64,000 nucleotides of DNA from an uncultured Aliiroseovarius sp. (GTDB lineage Bacteria; Pseudomonadota; Alphaproteobacteria; Rhodobacterales; Rhodobacteraceae), in contig NZ_CANMFT010000003.1 in assembly GCF_947497285.1 (NCBI RefSeq), forward strand, positions 1 to 64,000. Reading direction: 5' to 3'. How positions within the stretch are numbered: position 1 is the stretch's first letter; the number at the start of each line of letters is the position of its first letter. Below, in pieces: positions 42,043 to 51,256 of the stretch. Below the pieces are notes generated by a model. The model saw nothing but the letters and a program-made list of their open reading frames with translations. It was not told the origin of the DNA and did no database searches. Both the position numbers and the translations under genes were made by a program.

Positions 42043-43268
42043 TGCTTTATCCACGGGTCAGCTTGTATGCCTTAATGCTGGCTGCGGCGGGAATCCCTCT
42101 CTACATCCACCTTCCGCGCTTTGCGTCGGTCAATCTTGGGATCAGCTTGGGCATGATCGGCACCATCCTTGTGGTGATCCGGCTGATCGATCTTGTTCAG
42201 GACCCAATGTTTGGGTGGGCTATCGACCGCTGGCCACGGGCGCAAGCGACTTTTGCCGTTTCAGCAGCGGTCGGGCTTGCCATCGGGTTTCCGCTTCTTT
42301 TCGCGCTGGAGCCCGGACAGGCCGCGACACCTAAACTGGTGGCGGTGCTTGTGCTTCTGTTTTCCGCCTACAGCCTCGGGATGATCCTGCTTTATGGGCG
42401 CAGCGCGACCCTGGCCAAGCAGCCCGACGCGGACGAATTGATGACCCTTGCCGCCTTTCGCGAGGTCGGCATGCTGGCCGGTGTTGTCATCGCCGCCATT
42501 GCGCCCGGCGTATTCTTCGCGATGGGTGCATCCGGTCGGGGCTACCCGGCGTTTGGGCTTTTTCTGGGCGTGCTTTCGATCGGGGTTGCGATTGCGACAC
42601 GGCCCATCTGGCGGCGTCCCCCCGTTCTTGGTGACACGCTCTCGCTGTCGGGACTAACCAACTCTGGCGCGACACGACTTTTGATCCTTGCCTTGGTCAA
42701 CAGCCTGCCCGTGGCGATCACCTCGACCTTGTTTCTGTTTTTCGTCGAAGACCGCCTTCTTCTGCCCGGCAAAGCCGGTCCGCTGCTGATCCTTTTCTTT
42801 CTGTGTGCTGGTTTGAGCGTGCCGCTTTGGACACGGCTCAGCCATCGTGTCGGGCCAAAACAGACCCTGCTGATCGCAATGCCGTTGTCGATCCTTGGCT
42901 TCGTCGGGGCAGGTTTTCTGGCGCCGGGAAACTTGGCAGGTTTCGCGGCAATCTGCGTGGCATCTGGCGCAGCCCTAGGGGCGGATATGGTGGTTCTGCC
43001 CGTGATGTTTTCAGTCGTCCTGACCAAAGCAGGGCTTAGCGCCTCGACAGCATTTGGCATCTGGTCATTTGCCGGCAAACTGGGTCTTGCCCTTGCAGCC
43101 TTTGCGACCCTTCCCATGCTTGAACAAAGCGGCTTCACCCCCGGAGATGTAAACAGCGCCGAGGCTTTGACCACGCTCAACATCGCCTATGCCATAGTGC
43201 CTTGCATTCTGAAAATATGCGCCCTTGCCCTTGTGCTGGCGCTTCCGACAGAGGAACGAACAAGATGA
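42039..43268 (+). CDS. MFS (sugar/cation symporter-type) transporter
   Basis: This 409-residue membrane protein has about 12 hydrophobic segments. DLVQDPMFGWAIDRW between helices 2 and 3 is the glycoside-pentoside-hexuronide symporter version of the MFS loop motif. The start is GTG 42039 or ATG 42042. It sits within the lipid operon, overlapping the genes on both sides by 4 bases. A transporter of the same kind (RSP1089) lies in the R. sphaeroides RpoE-controlled cluster. Its role there may be lysophospholipid or acyl-product movement rather than sugar uptake, but this is inference. Confidence 0.8.
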   Translation: MMLYPRVSLYALMLAAAGIPLYIHLPRFASVNLGISLGMIGTILVVIRLIDLVQDPMFGWAIDRWPRAQATFAVSAAVGLAIGFPLLFALEPGQAATPKLVAVLVLLFSAYSLGMILLYGRSATLAKQPDADELMTLAAFREVGMLAGVVIAAIAPGVFFAMGASGRGYPAFGLFLGVLSIGVAIATRPIWRRPPVLGDTLSLSGLTNSGATRLLILALVNSLPVAITSTLFLFFVEDRLLLPGKAGPLLILFFLCAGLSVPLWTRLSHRVGPKQTLLIAMPLSILGFVGAGFLAPGNLAGFAAICVASGAALGADMVVLPVMFSVVLTKAGLSASTAFGIWSFAGKLGLALAAFATLPMLEQSGFTPGDVNSAEALTTLNIAYAIVPCILKICALALVLALPTEERTR

Positions 43269-43825
43269 AAACTCTCTCAGTCTTCCTGCTGCTTATTCTC
43301 GCAGCCATCGCCGCCAAAAACATGTTCCTCAGCTTTCGGGGCCAAACACCCGAGGACTATGCCGCAAGCACACCAACCTTTTCGCTCAAGCAGCATCTGT
43401 CAGGGCGGCTTCTGTCCGAGGGCCTGATCTATGGGCCGAACGGCAAGATGACCAACAGCTTTGTCGCCGAGATGGTGGGCGAGTGGGACGGAGACACTGG
43501 CACACTTAGTGAAAGCTTCACCTATTCCAACGGAAAGCAGCAAAACCGCAAATGGTTCCTGAAACTTGGCCCCGACAACACGTTCACCGCGACCGCCGAC
43601 GATATCGTTGGCGAAGCGAAGGGCACGATTTCTGGTTCGACGGTGATGATGCGCTACAAGATCGTGCTGCCAGAAGAGGCTGGCGGTCACACGCTGACCG
43701 CGACCGACTGGCTTTACCTCACGGAAAACGGTGTGATCATGAACAAATCAGAAATGCGCAAATTCGGCCTAAAGGTCGCTGAGTTGATCGCAACCATGCG
43801 ACCCGATCCGGCAGAGCAACCTTGA
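43265..43825 (+). CDS. DUF3833-family protein 1 (membrane-anchored)
   Basis: This 186-residue protein has an N-terminal hydrophobic anchor (LSVFLLLILAAIAAKNMFL) without a lipobox Cys. The body has the DUF3833 pattern: LSGRLLSEGLIYGPNGKM, FVAEMVGEWDGDTGTLSESF, FTYSNGKQQNRKWFL, GTISGSTVMMRYKI and TDWLYLTENGVIMNKSEM, a lipocalin-like fold in the envelope. Function unknown. It is the last gene of the five-gene operon (ATGA overlap with the transporter). A second DUF3833 protein, a lipoprotein, is encoded 850 bases downstream with its own RpoE-type promoter. Confidence 0.8.
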   Translation: MKTLSVFLLLILAAIAAKNMFLSFRGQTPEDYAASTPTFSLKQHLSGRLLSEGLIYGPNGKMTNSFVAEMVGEWDGDTGTLSESFTYSNGKQQNRKWFLKLGPDNTFTATADDIVGEAKGTISGSTVMMRYKIVLPEEAGGHTLTATDWLYLTENGVIMNKSEMRKFGLKVAELIATMRPDPAEQP

Positions 43826-43876
43826 ACCAAGGCATCGGCCTTCACCCCGATCCGCAGTTAAAGAAAGGCAATCGCG

Positions 43877-44590
43877 ATGACACGTGACACCCCGACACTT
43901 GCTATTCTTACATTCATTCTGACCATCGCATTTGCCTTGTCCCCCGCCCTGACACCGGGGTTCGCGGGCTATAGCCCGGACCAGTTTCCCGTGGTGCAGG
44001 ATTTCTGGCCAATCCAGCCTGCAGGCTGGGCGTTCAGTATTTGGGGTGTGATCTACATCTGGCTGATCGCCGGCGCGGGATGGGGCTTGTGGAAGGCCCC
44101 GTTCGATCCAGACTGGCGCGCGATGCGGATGCCGCTTGCGGTCAGCCTTGGCATTGGCGTTTTCTGGGTGGCGGTTGCCAACGCCGCGCCGGTCCTTGCG
44201 ACGGTGATGATCTTCGTGATGGCGGTCACGGCAATCATCGCGATGTTGCGCGCCGGGTCAGCCAACCGCGTCTGGCAGATGCGCCCCGTTGCGCTTTATG
44301 CCGGATGGCTAACGGCTGCGACTGGCGTCGGCACCGGCGTTGTGTTGGGGGGCTATGGGCTTCTGTCTCCACAAACGGCTGCCCTGACGATGCTGGTGGC
44401 TGTGTTGGCGGTGGCGCTTTGGGTGCAATCGCTTCGGCAGGATGAATGGGGCTATCCACTTGCGATCATCTGGGCGCTGGCAGGTGTCATTGCCGCGAAC
44501 GCAAGCAAAGGAAACTGGCTGATTATCGCACTTGCCACGGTTGGAATTGTTGCATTGGGGGCCCGCGTTCTTCAAGCCCAGCGCCGCTGA
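43877..44590 (+). CDS. TspO/MBR-like seven-helix membrane protein
   Basis: This 237-residue protein has about seven hydrophobic segments. PAGWAFSIWGVIYIWLIAGAGW (split over helix 2) resembles the P-x-W-x-F-x-x-x-W-x-x-x-Y region of tryptophan-rich sensory (TspO) proteins, and TSP-like proteins with extra helices are found in bacteria. TspO binds porphyrins and modulates oxidative responses in Rhodobacter, which would fit this neighbourhood, but the similarity is partial. AAAGAAAGGC lies upstream of the ATG. It follows the lipid operon by 51 bases and may be co-transcribed. Confidence 0.6.
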   Translation: MTRDTPTLAILTFILTIAFALSPALTPGFAGYSPDQFPVVQDFWPIQPAGWAFSIWGVIYIWLIAGAGWGLWKAPFDPDWRAMRMPLAVSLGIGVFWVAVANAAPVLATVMIFVMAVTAIIAMLRAGSANRVWQMRPVALYAGWLTAATGVGTGVVLGGYGLLSPQTAALTMLVAVLAVALWVQSLRQDEWGYPLAIIWALAGVIAANASKGNWLIIALATVGIVALGARVLQAQRR

Positions 44591-44615
44591 ACGGAATGGC
44601 TTGCAACCGTCATTT

Positions 44616-44644
44616 TGATCCACCCGCTGCTTTCGACCGTATCC
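44616..44644 (+). promoter_or_regulatory. RpoE-type promoter of the DUF3833 lipoprotein gene
   Basis: TGATCC (44616-44621), 16 bases, then CGTATCC (C at 44638). Transcription would start about 30 bases before the ATG at 44681. Confidence 0.75.
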
Positions 44645-44680
44645 ATTCTAGCCCCGACACAGACGAAAGCGAGATCCGCC

Positions 44681-45205
44681 ATGAAAAAGCTCATTGCCGC
44701 CCTGTCACTTGTCACGCTAGGCGCTTGCGCTGGTGCACCCAGCCTTGACGACGAAACGCTGTCCACACGCGAGTTGAACCTTGAAGAGTTCTTTGAAGGC
44801 ACAACCGTTGCCCATGGCCAGTTCCAGGACCTGTTCGGAACCGTCGCGCGCCGCTTTGACGTGCAGATCAATGGAACTTGGGACGGACAGACCCTGACGC
44901 TTGTCGAAGATTTCACCTATGACGATGGCGCGACCGAACAGCGGGTTTGGACCCTTCGCAAAACCGGCGAAGACACGTGGACGGGGTCCGCCCCCGGCGT
45001 GCTGGGCGAGGCGAAAGGCGTCGAAAAAGGTGACACCTTCAATTGGGCCTACCGGATCGATCTGCCGATCAAAGACGGCACGATGCGGGTCGATTTCGAC
45101 GATTGGATGTGGCTCATGACGGACGACCGCGTTCTGAACCGAGCTTACGTCTCGCGTTATGGCGTCAGGATCGGTGAAGCGATCATCGTTTTCGAAAAGA
45201 CGTAG
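44681..45205 (+). CDS. DUF3833-family lipoprotein
   Basis: This 174-residue protein has a lipoprotein signal with lipobox LGAC (Cys18), so it is probably outer- or inner-membrane anchored. The mature sequence repeats the DUF3833 layout of the 43265 gene: FFEGTTVAHGQFQDLFG, NGTWDGQTLTLVEDFTYDDG, TEQRVWTLRKTGEDTWTG, GEAKGVEKGDTFNWAYRIDL and FDDWMWLMTDDRVLNRAYVSR. Starting at 44681 puts the lipobox at the right distance. An RpoE-type promoter lies immediately upstream, so it is probably an independently transcribed member of the same regulon. Confidence 0.8.
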   Translation: MKKLIAALSLVTLGACAGAPSLDDETLSTRELNLEEFFEGTTVAHGQFQDLFGTVARRFDVQINGTWDGQTLTLVEDFTYDDGATEQRVWTLRKTGEDTWTGSAPGVLGEAKGVEKGDTFNWAYRIDLPIKDGTMRVDFDDWMWLMTDDRVLNRAYVSRYGVRIGEAIIVFEKT

Positions 45206-45323
45206 GCTCGATTGCGCTGCACCTGCGGCTCTGCCTGCATCTGAAGAAACCGTTCAGCCAGTTGAGCGTTTCTTAGTTGAGACACCCGACCAATCTGATC
45301 GCGTTCGATTTGACTTGAAGAAG

Positions 45324-45399
45324 TGGTGCCGCTGAGAGGACTCGAACCTCCGACCCCATCATTACGAATGACGTGCTCTACCAGCTGAGCTACAGCGGC
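45324..45399 (-). tRNA. tRNA-Thr (anticodon CGT)
   Basis: On the minus strand 76 bases fold as a cloverleaf: acceptor GCCGCTG / CAGCGGC, D-arm GCTCAGCTGGTAGAGC, anticodon stem TCATT with loop TTCGTAA (anticodon CGT, codon ACG), T-arm with GGTTCGAGTCC, discriminator A and encoded CCA. All stems pair. There is no other gene in the 45206-45568 interval. Confidence 0.95.
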
Positions 45400-45568
45400 C
45401 CACATGTTGCCGCATCGCTTGGCGAGCTGGCAGCGTGCGGGTTTTTAGACGCGTGCAACCGCCAGCGCAAGTGGAATTCTTGCGCATAGCTGCCGTGGTT
45501 CGCGTGGTGTCGCGGCACGGGTCAACCTGTGCCCCGAGATGCCCGGGCAGGCGCAGAACGCCGCAGAG

Positions 45569-47071
45569 CTATCCGTTTGTCGCGCCCTTGGGCGTGGCTG
45601 AATCCGGCTCGATGATTTCAGCCTCGACCACATCTACGCCGTCCTGATCATCGGCCGCATCTTCGTCCGGTTCAAAGATATCAGGAACGTCGGTGGTTTC
45701 CCCAACGATCAGAGGCAGCATCTCTGCGCCACCTTGCATCGCCCCTTCGGTTTCGGGGGCTGGCTTCCAGGCCAATGTGTCAAACCCATCGCAGCCATCG
45801 CAGACCGGGGACCACGCAGCATGCACATGGTTGCAGTTCTCGCACACCCATTGCGGACCACGTGGGGCCGTGACAGCACGCGCCAGAAGCGCGCGAACCT
45901 TTTGATCCTCTGCGCCTTCGCCTCGTTCGATCGCAGCCAAAAGCGTCAGCGCGCGTTGACTGGGGATCGTGTCAGGCAGGTCGCCCAGCGCAGCGCGTGC
46001 CGTGGTGAAATCCTTGGCGGAAATATTCAGCTCGGTGACCAGCATTCGGGTTTCGGGGTCACCCTCGCGATGTTTGGTCAACGCGCGGAACCGGTTCAGC
46101 CGTTCAACCGGCGTTTCATCCGGTGCGATTTCAGCGAATGCGGCGGCGATATCGGGATGCGGTTGTGCCGTCCATGCCTTGACCAGAACGCGCGAGGCAT
46201 ATCGTGGCTTTCCCTTTTCAAGATAGGACCGCGCGGCCATCACGGCGGCGGGCACCAGATCGGGCGACAACTTGTTCGCTTCAATGGCTGCCTCGCGGGC
46301 TTCGACATCATTGCCTTCGTTCAGCACGCCTTTTGCCTCGGACAGGGCCAGAACAGCATCGCGCCGCTTGTGCACGTCTCGCGGCAGAGCGCCGTATTTC
46401 AGCTTTGCGCCCAACGTCTTGCGCGCCCCCGCCCAATCATTGTGACGGGCCTGCAAACCCAGCAGCACATCCTGAGTCTCAGTGTGGCGCGGTTTCAGAG
46501 CAAACGCTTTTTGCGCAAGCTTCATCGCCGTTTCGGTATCACCCTCTGCAAGCTTTTGTTTCATGATCCCGCGCACACCAACGAACTGGGTGCGTTCATC
46601 TTTCAAAAGTCGCTTGTAGACCTCTGCCGCTTTGCGCTTGTCACCCGCCATTTCAGCGGCCTGCGCTGTTAGCAGGTTCGTCAGTTCGGGGCGGCGCAGA
46701 TATTTTTCGGCCCGCGCAGCCTTGGACACCGCAGCATTCCCTTCGCCAGAAGCCAGCGCCATCAGCCCTTCGGCCAACGCCTCGTAGCCTTTGCGTTCGC
46801 GCGAGCGGTCGAAATAGCGTGAGATCGCGGTTTCATCACCATTCACGAACCGAACGAAGGCAACCAGCAATCCCAACACCACGATGGCAAGCCAAATGGC
46901 CAGCACCAACAAGACCCCGGCAATCACGGCTTGAAGCGGCTCCAGATTGAACTCGGTCGCGCCAATGGCGACCCGAATACCACCGTCGGTTTCCATCAGA
47001 ACCCCGGCGCCCAGCGTCAAAAGCGCGATTGCGGCAACGAAAAGAATAATCTTGAAAAGAGACCAAAGCAT
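45569..47071 (-). CDS. hemY: HemY-type TPR membrane protein with C-terminal zinc ribbon
   Basis: This 500-residue protein has two N-terminal membrane helices (LFKIILFVAAIALLTLG and LLVLAIWLAIVVLGLLVA), then GDETAISRYFDRSRERKGYEALAEGL, the HemY_N signature, and a long helical TPR region (about 110-400). Near residues 415-440 it ends in a zinc-ribbon-like module, VCENCNHVHAAWSPVCDGC, and an acidic tail. HemY is linked genetically to late heme synthesis but is not an enzyme. It follows the Mic60-like gene by 10 bases on the same strand, in the usual hemD - Mic60-like - hemY order of alphaproteobacteria. Confidence 0.88.
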   Translation of the reverse strand: MLWSLFKIILFVAAIALLTLGAGVLMETDGGIRVAIGATEFNLEPLQAVIAGVLLVLAIWLAIVVLGLLVAFVRFVNGDETAISRYFDRSRERKGYEALAEGLMALASGEGNAAVSKAARAEKYLRRPELTNLLTAQAAEMAGDKRKAAEVYKRLLKDERTQFVGVRGIMKQKLAEGDTETAMKLAQKAFALKPRHTETQDVLLGLQARHNDWAGARKTLGAKLKYGALPRDVHKRRDAVLALSEAKGVLNEGNDVEAREAAIEANKLSPDLVPAAVMAARSYLEKGKPRYASRVLVKAWTAQPHPDIAAAFAEIAPDETPVERLNRFRALTKHREGDPETRMLVTELNISAKDFTTARAALGDLPDTIPSQRALTLLAAIERGEGAEDQKVRALLARAVTAPRGPQWVCENCNHVHAAWSPVCDGCDGFDTLAWKPAPETEGAMQGGAEMLPLIVGETTDVPDIFEPDEDAADDQDGVDVVEAEIIEPDSATPKGATNG

Positions 47072-47081
47072 CGGCGCGTCC

Positions 47082-48368
47082 TTAATTGCTGTTCACGTGC
47101 TGGGCGAGCGCTTCGCCAGCCGCAAGTGCGTCCTTGCGGGCTGTCGCCTGCGCGATCCATGGCGCCAATTCAGGTTTTCCTGCATCGGGCATGGCCTCCA
47201 ATTCGGTCAGGGCAACGTCAAGACGCCCCTCTTTCAACGCGGCCTCAGCCCGCGAGAGGATCGCGTCGGGATCATCGCCCTCTTTCGGCTCTAACGAACG
47301 CGCGCCCAATTGGGTGCGCAAAAAGGCCGCAACACGATCCATCGACCCATCCTCCACGGCCGCACGGACCGATGCGTCAAGCGCCGCACGCGCCGCTTCG
47401 GGGAAGGTCGCCTGCAGCGCTGATTGCGTGGGAACACCCTCATCCGCGTGGGCCAGCAAGGCAGGTGGCGCTTCGACGCTGGCATTTTGCGTCACGTCGA
47501 ACAAAGCATCCCCATACGGGCGCCCGGTGGCCAGGGCTGCCATCACACGCGCCATCGCGGCACGGGCTGCGGCGGCTTTTGCCGCTTCTGCCGCGCTAAC
47601 CTCAAGCGTTTGAGCGTTTTCCTGTGCGTCAGAAATGCGGGCCAGTTCGTCATCCAGCATCTGGCGCATTTGCTGCAATTCACGCTCATATGCAGCCGCC
47701 GCCGCAGCCGCCGCTTCCATACCCGACCCTTGGGGGAGTTTTTCGACCGTGTGAATGCGGTTCTCAAGCTCGACCAGCTTGGTGGACAGGCTATCGAACT
47801 GGGTGCGCATCTGAGCCAGCTCACCGCTCAATTCACCACGCATCTGATCCAAAGCGTCATCTGCTTGCAGGGCCGCCAAAGTCTCTGACTGTGCCGCGGT
47901 TGTGCCTTCCAGCGCGCTGACACTGTCGCCAAGTGACGACAGCGCGGCTTGGACAGGATCGACATCGGGTTGCGCGGCAAAGGGCCATTGGTCCGGATAG
48001 CGCGCCGCGGCAAATCCCAACGCGGCGGCCACGGCACCGCCCAACAGCATCGGAAACACCACCGGGCGCGGCTTGGCGGACTGCACAGGGGGGGTGGTGA
48101 CAGGCGCGGTGGGGCTTGGCTCTGGGTCAGGCTGGACATCCTCGGCAACCTCTTCACTCGGTTCGGCTGCTGGATCGTCACCCGCTGCTGGCGCCTGCTT
48201 GGCATGACCTTTGTCAGTGTCTTTTTGATCGTCGGTGGGCGCAGAGCCTTTTTCAGGCTCATCGACTTGCTGCGCGTCATCTGTGACAACGGCCTCTTCG
48301 ACCTTGTCGGTTTTGTCCTTGGCTGTCTTGCGGGATTTGGCCAATTTCGGAACCCTTTCGAATCTCAC
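47082..48368 (-). CDS. Mic60/mitofilin-like inner-membrane protein (COG4223)
   Basis: This 428-residue protein has a long acidic, Pro/Ala-rich disordered N terminus (about 1-105), one membrane helix (VFPMLLGGAVAAALGFAAA), a coiled-coil region (about 140-265, with QLMRGELSG-type heptads such as LSTKLVELENRIHTVEKL) and a C-terminal mitofilin-like helical domain (LFDVTQNASVEAPPALLAHA ... AAFLRTQLGARSLEPKEGDDPDAILSRAE). This is the alphaproteobacterial Mic60 homologue linked to intracytoplasmic membrane shape and outer-membrane contact. Its place between hemD and hemY is conserved in the group. Confidence 0.8.
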   Translation of the reverse strand: MRFERVPKLAKSRKTAKDKTDKVEEAVVTDDAQQVDEPEKGSAPTDDQKDTDKGHAKQAPAAGDDPAAEPSEEVAEDVQPDPEPSPTAPVTTPPVQSAKPRPVVFPMLLGGAVAAALGFAAARYPDQWPFAAQPDVDPVQAALSSLGDSVSALEGTTAAQSETLAALQADDALDQMRGELSGELAQMRTQFDSLSTKLVELENRIHTVEKLPQGSGMEAAAAAAAAYERELQQMRQMLDDELARISDAQENAQTLEVSAAEAAKAAAARAAMARVMAALATGRPYGDALFDVTQNASVEAPPALLAHADEGVPTQSALQATFPEAARAALDASVRAAVEDGSMDRVAAFLRTQLGARSLEPKEGDDPDAILSRAEAALKEGRLDVALTELEAMPDAGKPELAPWIAQATARKDALAAGEALAQHVNSN

Positions 48369-48428
48369 CTAAAAATAACGCACTTGCACAGGTAGCTTAG
48401 CTTGCGACCTTGCTACGCTCAAGCAAGG

Positions 48429-49121
48429 TCAGGCTGTCAAGGCTGCGACAATCCTGCTCACCATTGCGGCCCCGGTCGGGGCTGGGGCGATCTCTGACCC
48501 TGCGCCTGTTTCAGATCGCCACGCATTCGCAGCCGCAGCGCTTATGGATATGACATGAAGCCCCGCACCTGCATGTGAAATGCTTTCCCCAACCAATCGT
48601 GCAGAACGGGGTGAATATAGGGGAAGGATGGCAGGCTTATCCCCTTCAAGCAACCGTCGCGCGTCATCCGTCAAAGGAATCGCTCTCTGGCGATACACCT
48701 GAAACCCTGTGCAAGGAACAGACAGATCGGCCAATTCCCCGGCGATGTCGCTGGCCACATGCGCGCCACGGAGATAGGCCACAGGAGCGTCTGGCACGGC
48801 GGTTTTCATCAACGGCAAAAGCGTCGCCGCGTCTGGTGCGCAAAGACGGAGATCGCCACCCGCCTCGATCACGGCTTGCGCGGTGCGTTCCCCCACGCAA
48901 TAGACTGGTTTGCCCAACAGCGGACCCCGCACAGCGTGGGCCGATGTCACGACAAGCGTCGCGAACGGGGACAGATCCGGCCATGACCCGAGCGGCTCGA
49001 TCGCCATCACGGGCGACATCACGCACGACAATGGTCCACCATATAGCGCCTTGATCTGTGAAACGACGCAACGCGCGCTTTCATCTGGACGTGTCAGGAC
49101 AAGTGTCTTTTGGGTGGACAT
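48429..49121 (-). CDS. hemD: uroporphyrinogen-III synthase
   Basis: This 230-residue protein starts at ATG 49121 ([17 protein letters not shown]); a much longer frame upstream overlaps the tsaD promoter region and is rejected. HemD is poorly conserved, but the N-terminal [32 protein letters not shown] (the usual F-T-S...V..V-G..T) and [18 protein letters not shown] are typical. It cyclises hydroxymethylbilane to uroporphyrinogen III in heme synthesis. It is divergent from tsaD (92-base gap) and precedes the Mic60-like and hemY genes. hemC is not in the window next to it. Confidence 0.85.
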   Translation of the reverse strand: MSTQKTLVLTRPDESARCVVSQIKALYGGPLSCVMSPVMAIEPLGSWPDLSPFATLVVTSAHAVRGPLLGKPVYCVGERTAQAVIEAGGDLRLCAPDAATLLPLMKTAVPDAPVAYLRGAHVASDIAGELADLSVPCTGFQVYRQRAIPLTDDARRLLEGDKPAILPLYSPRSARLVGESISHAGAGLHVISISAAAANAWRSETGAGSEIAPAPTGAAMVSRIVAALTA

Positions 49122-49213
49122 GGAAAGCCTGCCGGGATTGTCTCGTGTTCCGTGTGGTGTTACCCCGACCAGACCCCTTGCCGCAACCGACCCTGCACAG
49201 GCAGACCCAGACC

Positions 49214-50311
49214 ATGACCGAAACCTTGACCATCCTTGGCTTGGAAAGCTCTTGCGACGATACGGCTGCGGCGGTGGTGCGTCAGGTCGATGCGCAAGTG
49301 CCCCAGATCCTGTCATCTGTCGTCGCGTCCCAAACCGATCTGCACGCGGATTTCGGCGGCGTTGTGCCTGAGATTGCGGCTCGGGCGCACACCGAAAAGC
49401 TGGATCTTTGCGTAGAACAGGCTCTAACGAAGGCAAATCTGAACCTTTCGGACATGGATGCCATCGCCGTAACCGCTGGCCCCGGCCTGATCGGAGGCGT
49501 TCTGGCTGGCGTCATGTGCGCCAAAGGTCTGGCGGCCGGGTCGGGCCTGCCCCTGATCGGAGTGAACCATCTCGCGGGTCACGCGCTGACCCCGCGCCTG
49601 ACCGACCAGATCGCGTTTCCCTATCTGATGCTGCTCATTTCGGGCGGGCATTGCCAGTTTCTGATCGCCAAAGGCGCACAGGACTTCACCCGGCTTGGCG
49701 GCACAATTGACGACGCACCCGGCGAAGCCTTCGACAAGACGGCCAAGCTTTTGGCTCTTCCGCAACCCGGTGGCCCCTCGGTTGAGGCCGCGGCCCAGTC
49801 GGGCGACCCTTCCCGCTTTCGGTTGCCGCGCCCACTTTTGGACAGACCCGGTTGCGACATGAGCTTTTCCGGTTTGAAAACCGCACTTCTGCGAGAGCGG
49901 GACCGTCTGGTCGCTGAACACGGGGGCCTGCGCCGCGCAGATCGTGCCGACCTTTGCGCGGGCTTCCAAGCCGCGGTCCGCGACGTTCTGGCCGAAAAAT
50001 CTCGTCGCGCGTTGACCGAATACTTGGCGCTTGATCCGGCCAACGCGACCTTCGCCGTGGCAGGTGGCGTTGCAGCAAACCTGGCCATTCGGGCTGAATT
50101 AGAGACTGTTTGCGCAGAATTTGAGACCCGCTTTCTCGCCCCCCCATTGGCGCTTTGCACAGACAACGCCGCAATGATCGCCTGGGCCGGAATGGAACGC
50201 TTTCGTGCTGGCGACTGCGATGGCATGACCCTGCAAGCCAGACCACGATGGCCACTGGACCAACAGGCACCTGCCATGCTTGGATCGGGAAAGAAGGGGG
50301 CAAAGGCATGA
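49214..50311 (+). CDS. tsaD: tRNA N6-adenosine threonylcarbamoyltransferase
   Basis: The protein has 365 residues from ATG 49214 ([20 protein letters not shown]). It transfers the threonylcarbamoyl group to A37 of ANN-decoding tRNAs as part of the TsaBDE complex. Motifs include [10 protein letters not shown], the metal-binding [10 protein letters not shown] (His-x-x-x-His), [26 protein letters not shown] and [11 protein letters not shown], plus a C-terminal Asp in [12 protein letters not shown]. The start of gpsA overlaps its stop by 4 bases. TsaE, its complex partner, is encoded at 63222 in this window. Confidence 0.96.
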   Translation: MTETLTILGLESSCDDTAAAVVRQVDAQVPQILSSVVASQTDLHADFGGVVPEIAARAHTEKLDLCVEQALTKANLNLSDMDAIAVTAGPGLIGGVLAGVMCAKGLAAGSGLPLIGVNHLAGHALTPRLTDQIAFPYLMLLISGGHCQFLIAKGAQDFTRLGGTIDDAPGEAFDKTAKLLALPQPGGPSVEAAAQSGDPSRFRLPRPLLDRPGCDMSFSGLKTALLRERDRLVAEHGGLRRADRADLCAGFQAAVRDVLAEKSRRALTEYLALDPANATFAVAGGVAANLAIRAELETVCAEFETRFLAPPLALCTDNAAMIAWAGMERFRAGDCDGMTLQARPRWPLDQQAPAMLGSGKKGAKA

Positions 50312-51255
50312 GCATCTCGGTCATGGGCGCAGGCGCATTCGGCACAGCACTGGGCATTTCCTTGGCGCGCGACGGCCGCCCGATCACGCTTTGGGCGCGC
50401 GATCCATCCGATATGCAAGCGACCCGCCAGAACGAGCGCCGCTTGCCTGGGTTCGCCTTCCCGCAAAGCCTCTCTTTGACCGGGGATTTCTTGGCAGCCG
50501 CCGCAGCCGATGTGATCTTGCTGGCGGTTCCCATGCAACGCCTGTCCGAGTTTCTCGTCGCTCATCAGCATGCGTTGGAGGGCAAGACGCTCGTTGCCTG
50601 CTGTAAAGGAGTTGATCTTGAGACCGGACTTGGCCCGGCCGAGATCATCCGTCGCACCTGCCCAAGCGCGACCCCTGCCATCCTGTCCGGCCCCAGCTTT
50701 GCCGTCGATATCGCGGCCGGGTTGCCCACCGCGCTGACCTTGGCCGTTGCGAAGGACCAATCCCTGCAATCGACACTATCAACCGAGAACCTGCGGCTTT
50801 ATCGCAGCGCTGACCTGATCGGAGTCGAGCTTGGCGGTGCGCTAAAGAATGTAGTGGCCATTGCGTGCGGTATCGCGATCGGAGCAGGGTTGGGCGAAAG
50901 CGCACGGGCTGCGTTGGTGACGCGCGGCTATGCCGAAATGCAGCGGTTTGCACTGGCCCGCGGCGCACGCGCTGAAACGCTTGCCGGATTGTCCGGCTTC
51001 GGAGATCTGGTACTAACCTGCACTTCTGAGAAGTCGCGAAACTTCGCCTTTGGGCTTGCACTCGGGCAAGCACGCGACCTTCCCAAAGGCACCACGGTCG
51101 AAGGCAGAGCCACTGCAAAAGCAGTCTCTAATCAAGCCAAAAAGGATGGTCTGGACATGCCGATTGCCGACATGGTCGTGGCTGTTCTGGACAATCACCT
51201 GACAATCAAAGAGGCGGCAGAGTTGCTTCTGGCCCGCCCGCTCAAGGAGGAATGA
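50308..51255 (+). CDS. gpsA: NAD(P)-dependent glycerol-3-phosphate dehydrogenase
   Basis: This 315-residue protein has the N-terminal motif [19 protein letters not shown], the substrate-site AACKGVD-type phrase [32 protein letters not shown], and [22 protein letters not shown] with the catalytic Lys. Near the C terminus is [22 protein letters not shown]. It makes sn-glycerol-3-phosphate for phospholipid synthesis. Coupled by ATGA overlap to tsaD; the small YciI gene begins one base after its stop. Confidence 0.95.
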   Translation: MSISVMGAGAFGTALGISLARDGRPITLWARDPSDMQATRQNERRLPGFAFPQSLSLTGDFLAAAAADVILLAVPMQRLSEFLVAHQHALEGKTLVACCKGVDLETGLGPAEIIRRTCPSATPAILSGPSFAVDIAAGLPTALTLAVAKDQSLQSTLSTENLRLYRSADLIGVELGGALKNVVAIACGIAIGAGLGESARAALVTRGYAEMQRFALARGARAETLAGLSGFGDLVLTCTSEKSRNFAFGLALGQARDLPKGTTVEGRATAKAVSNQAKKDGLDMPIADMVVAVLDNHLTIKEAAELLLARPLKEE

Positions 51256-51256
51256 C

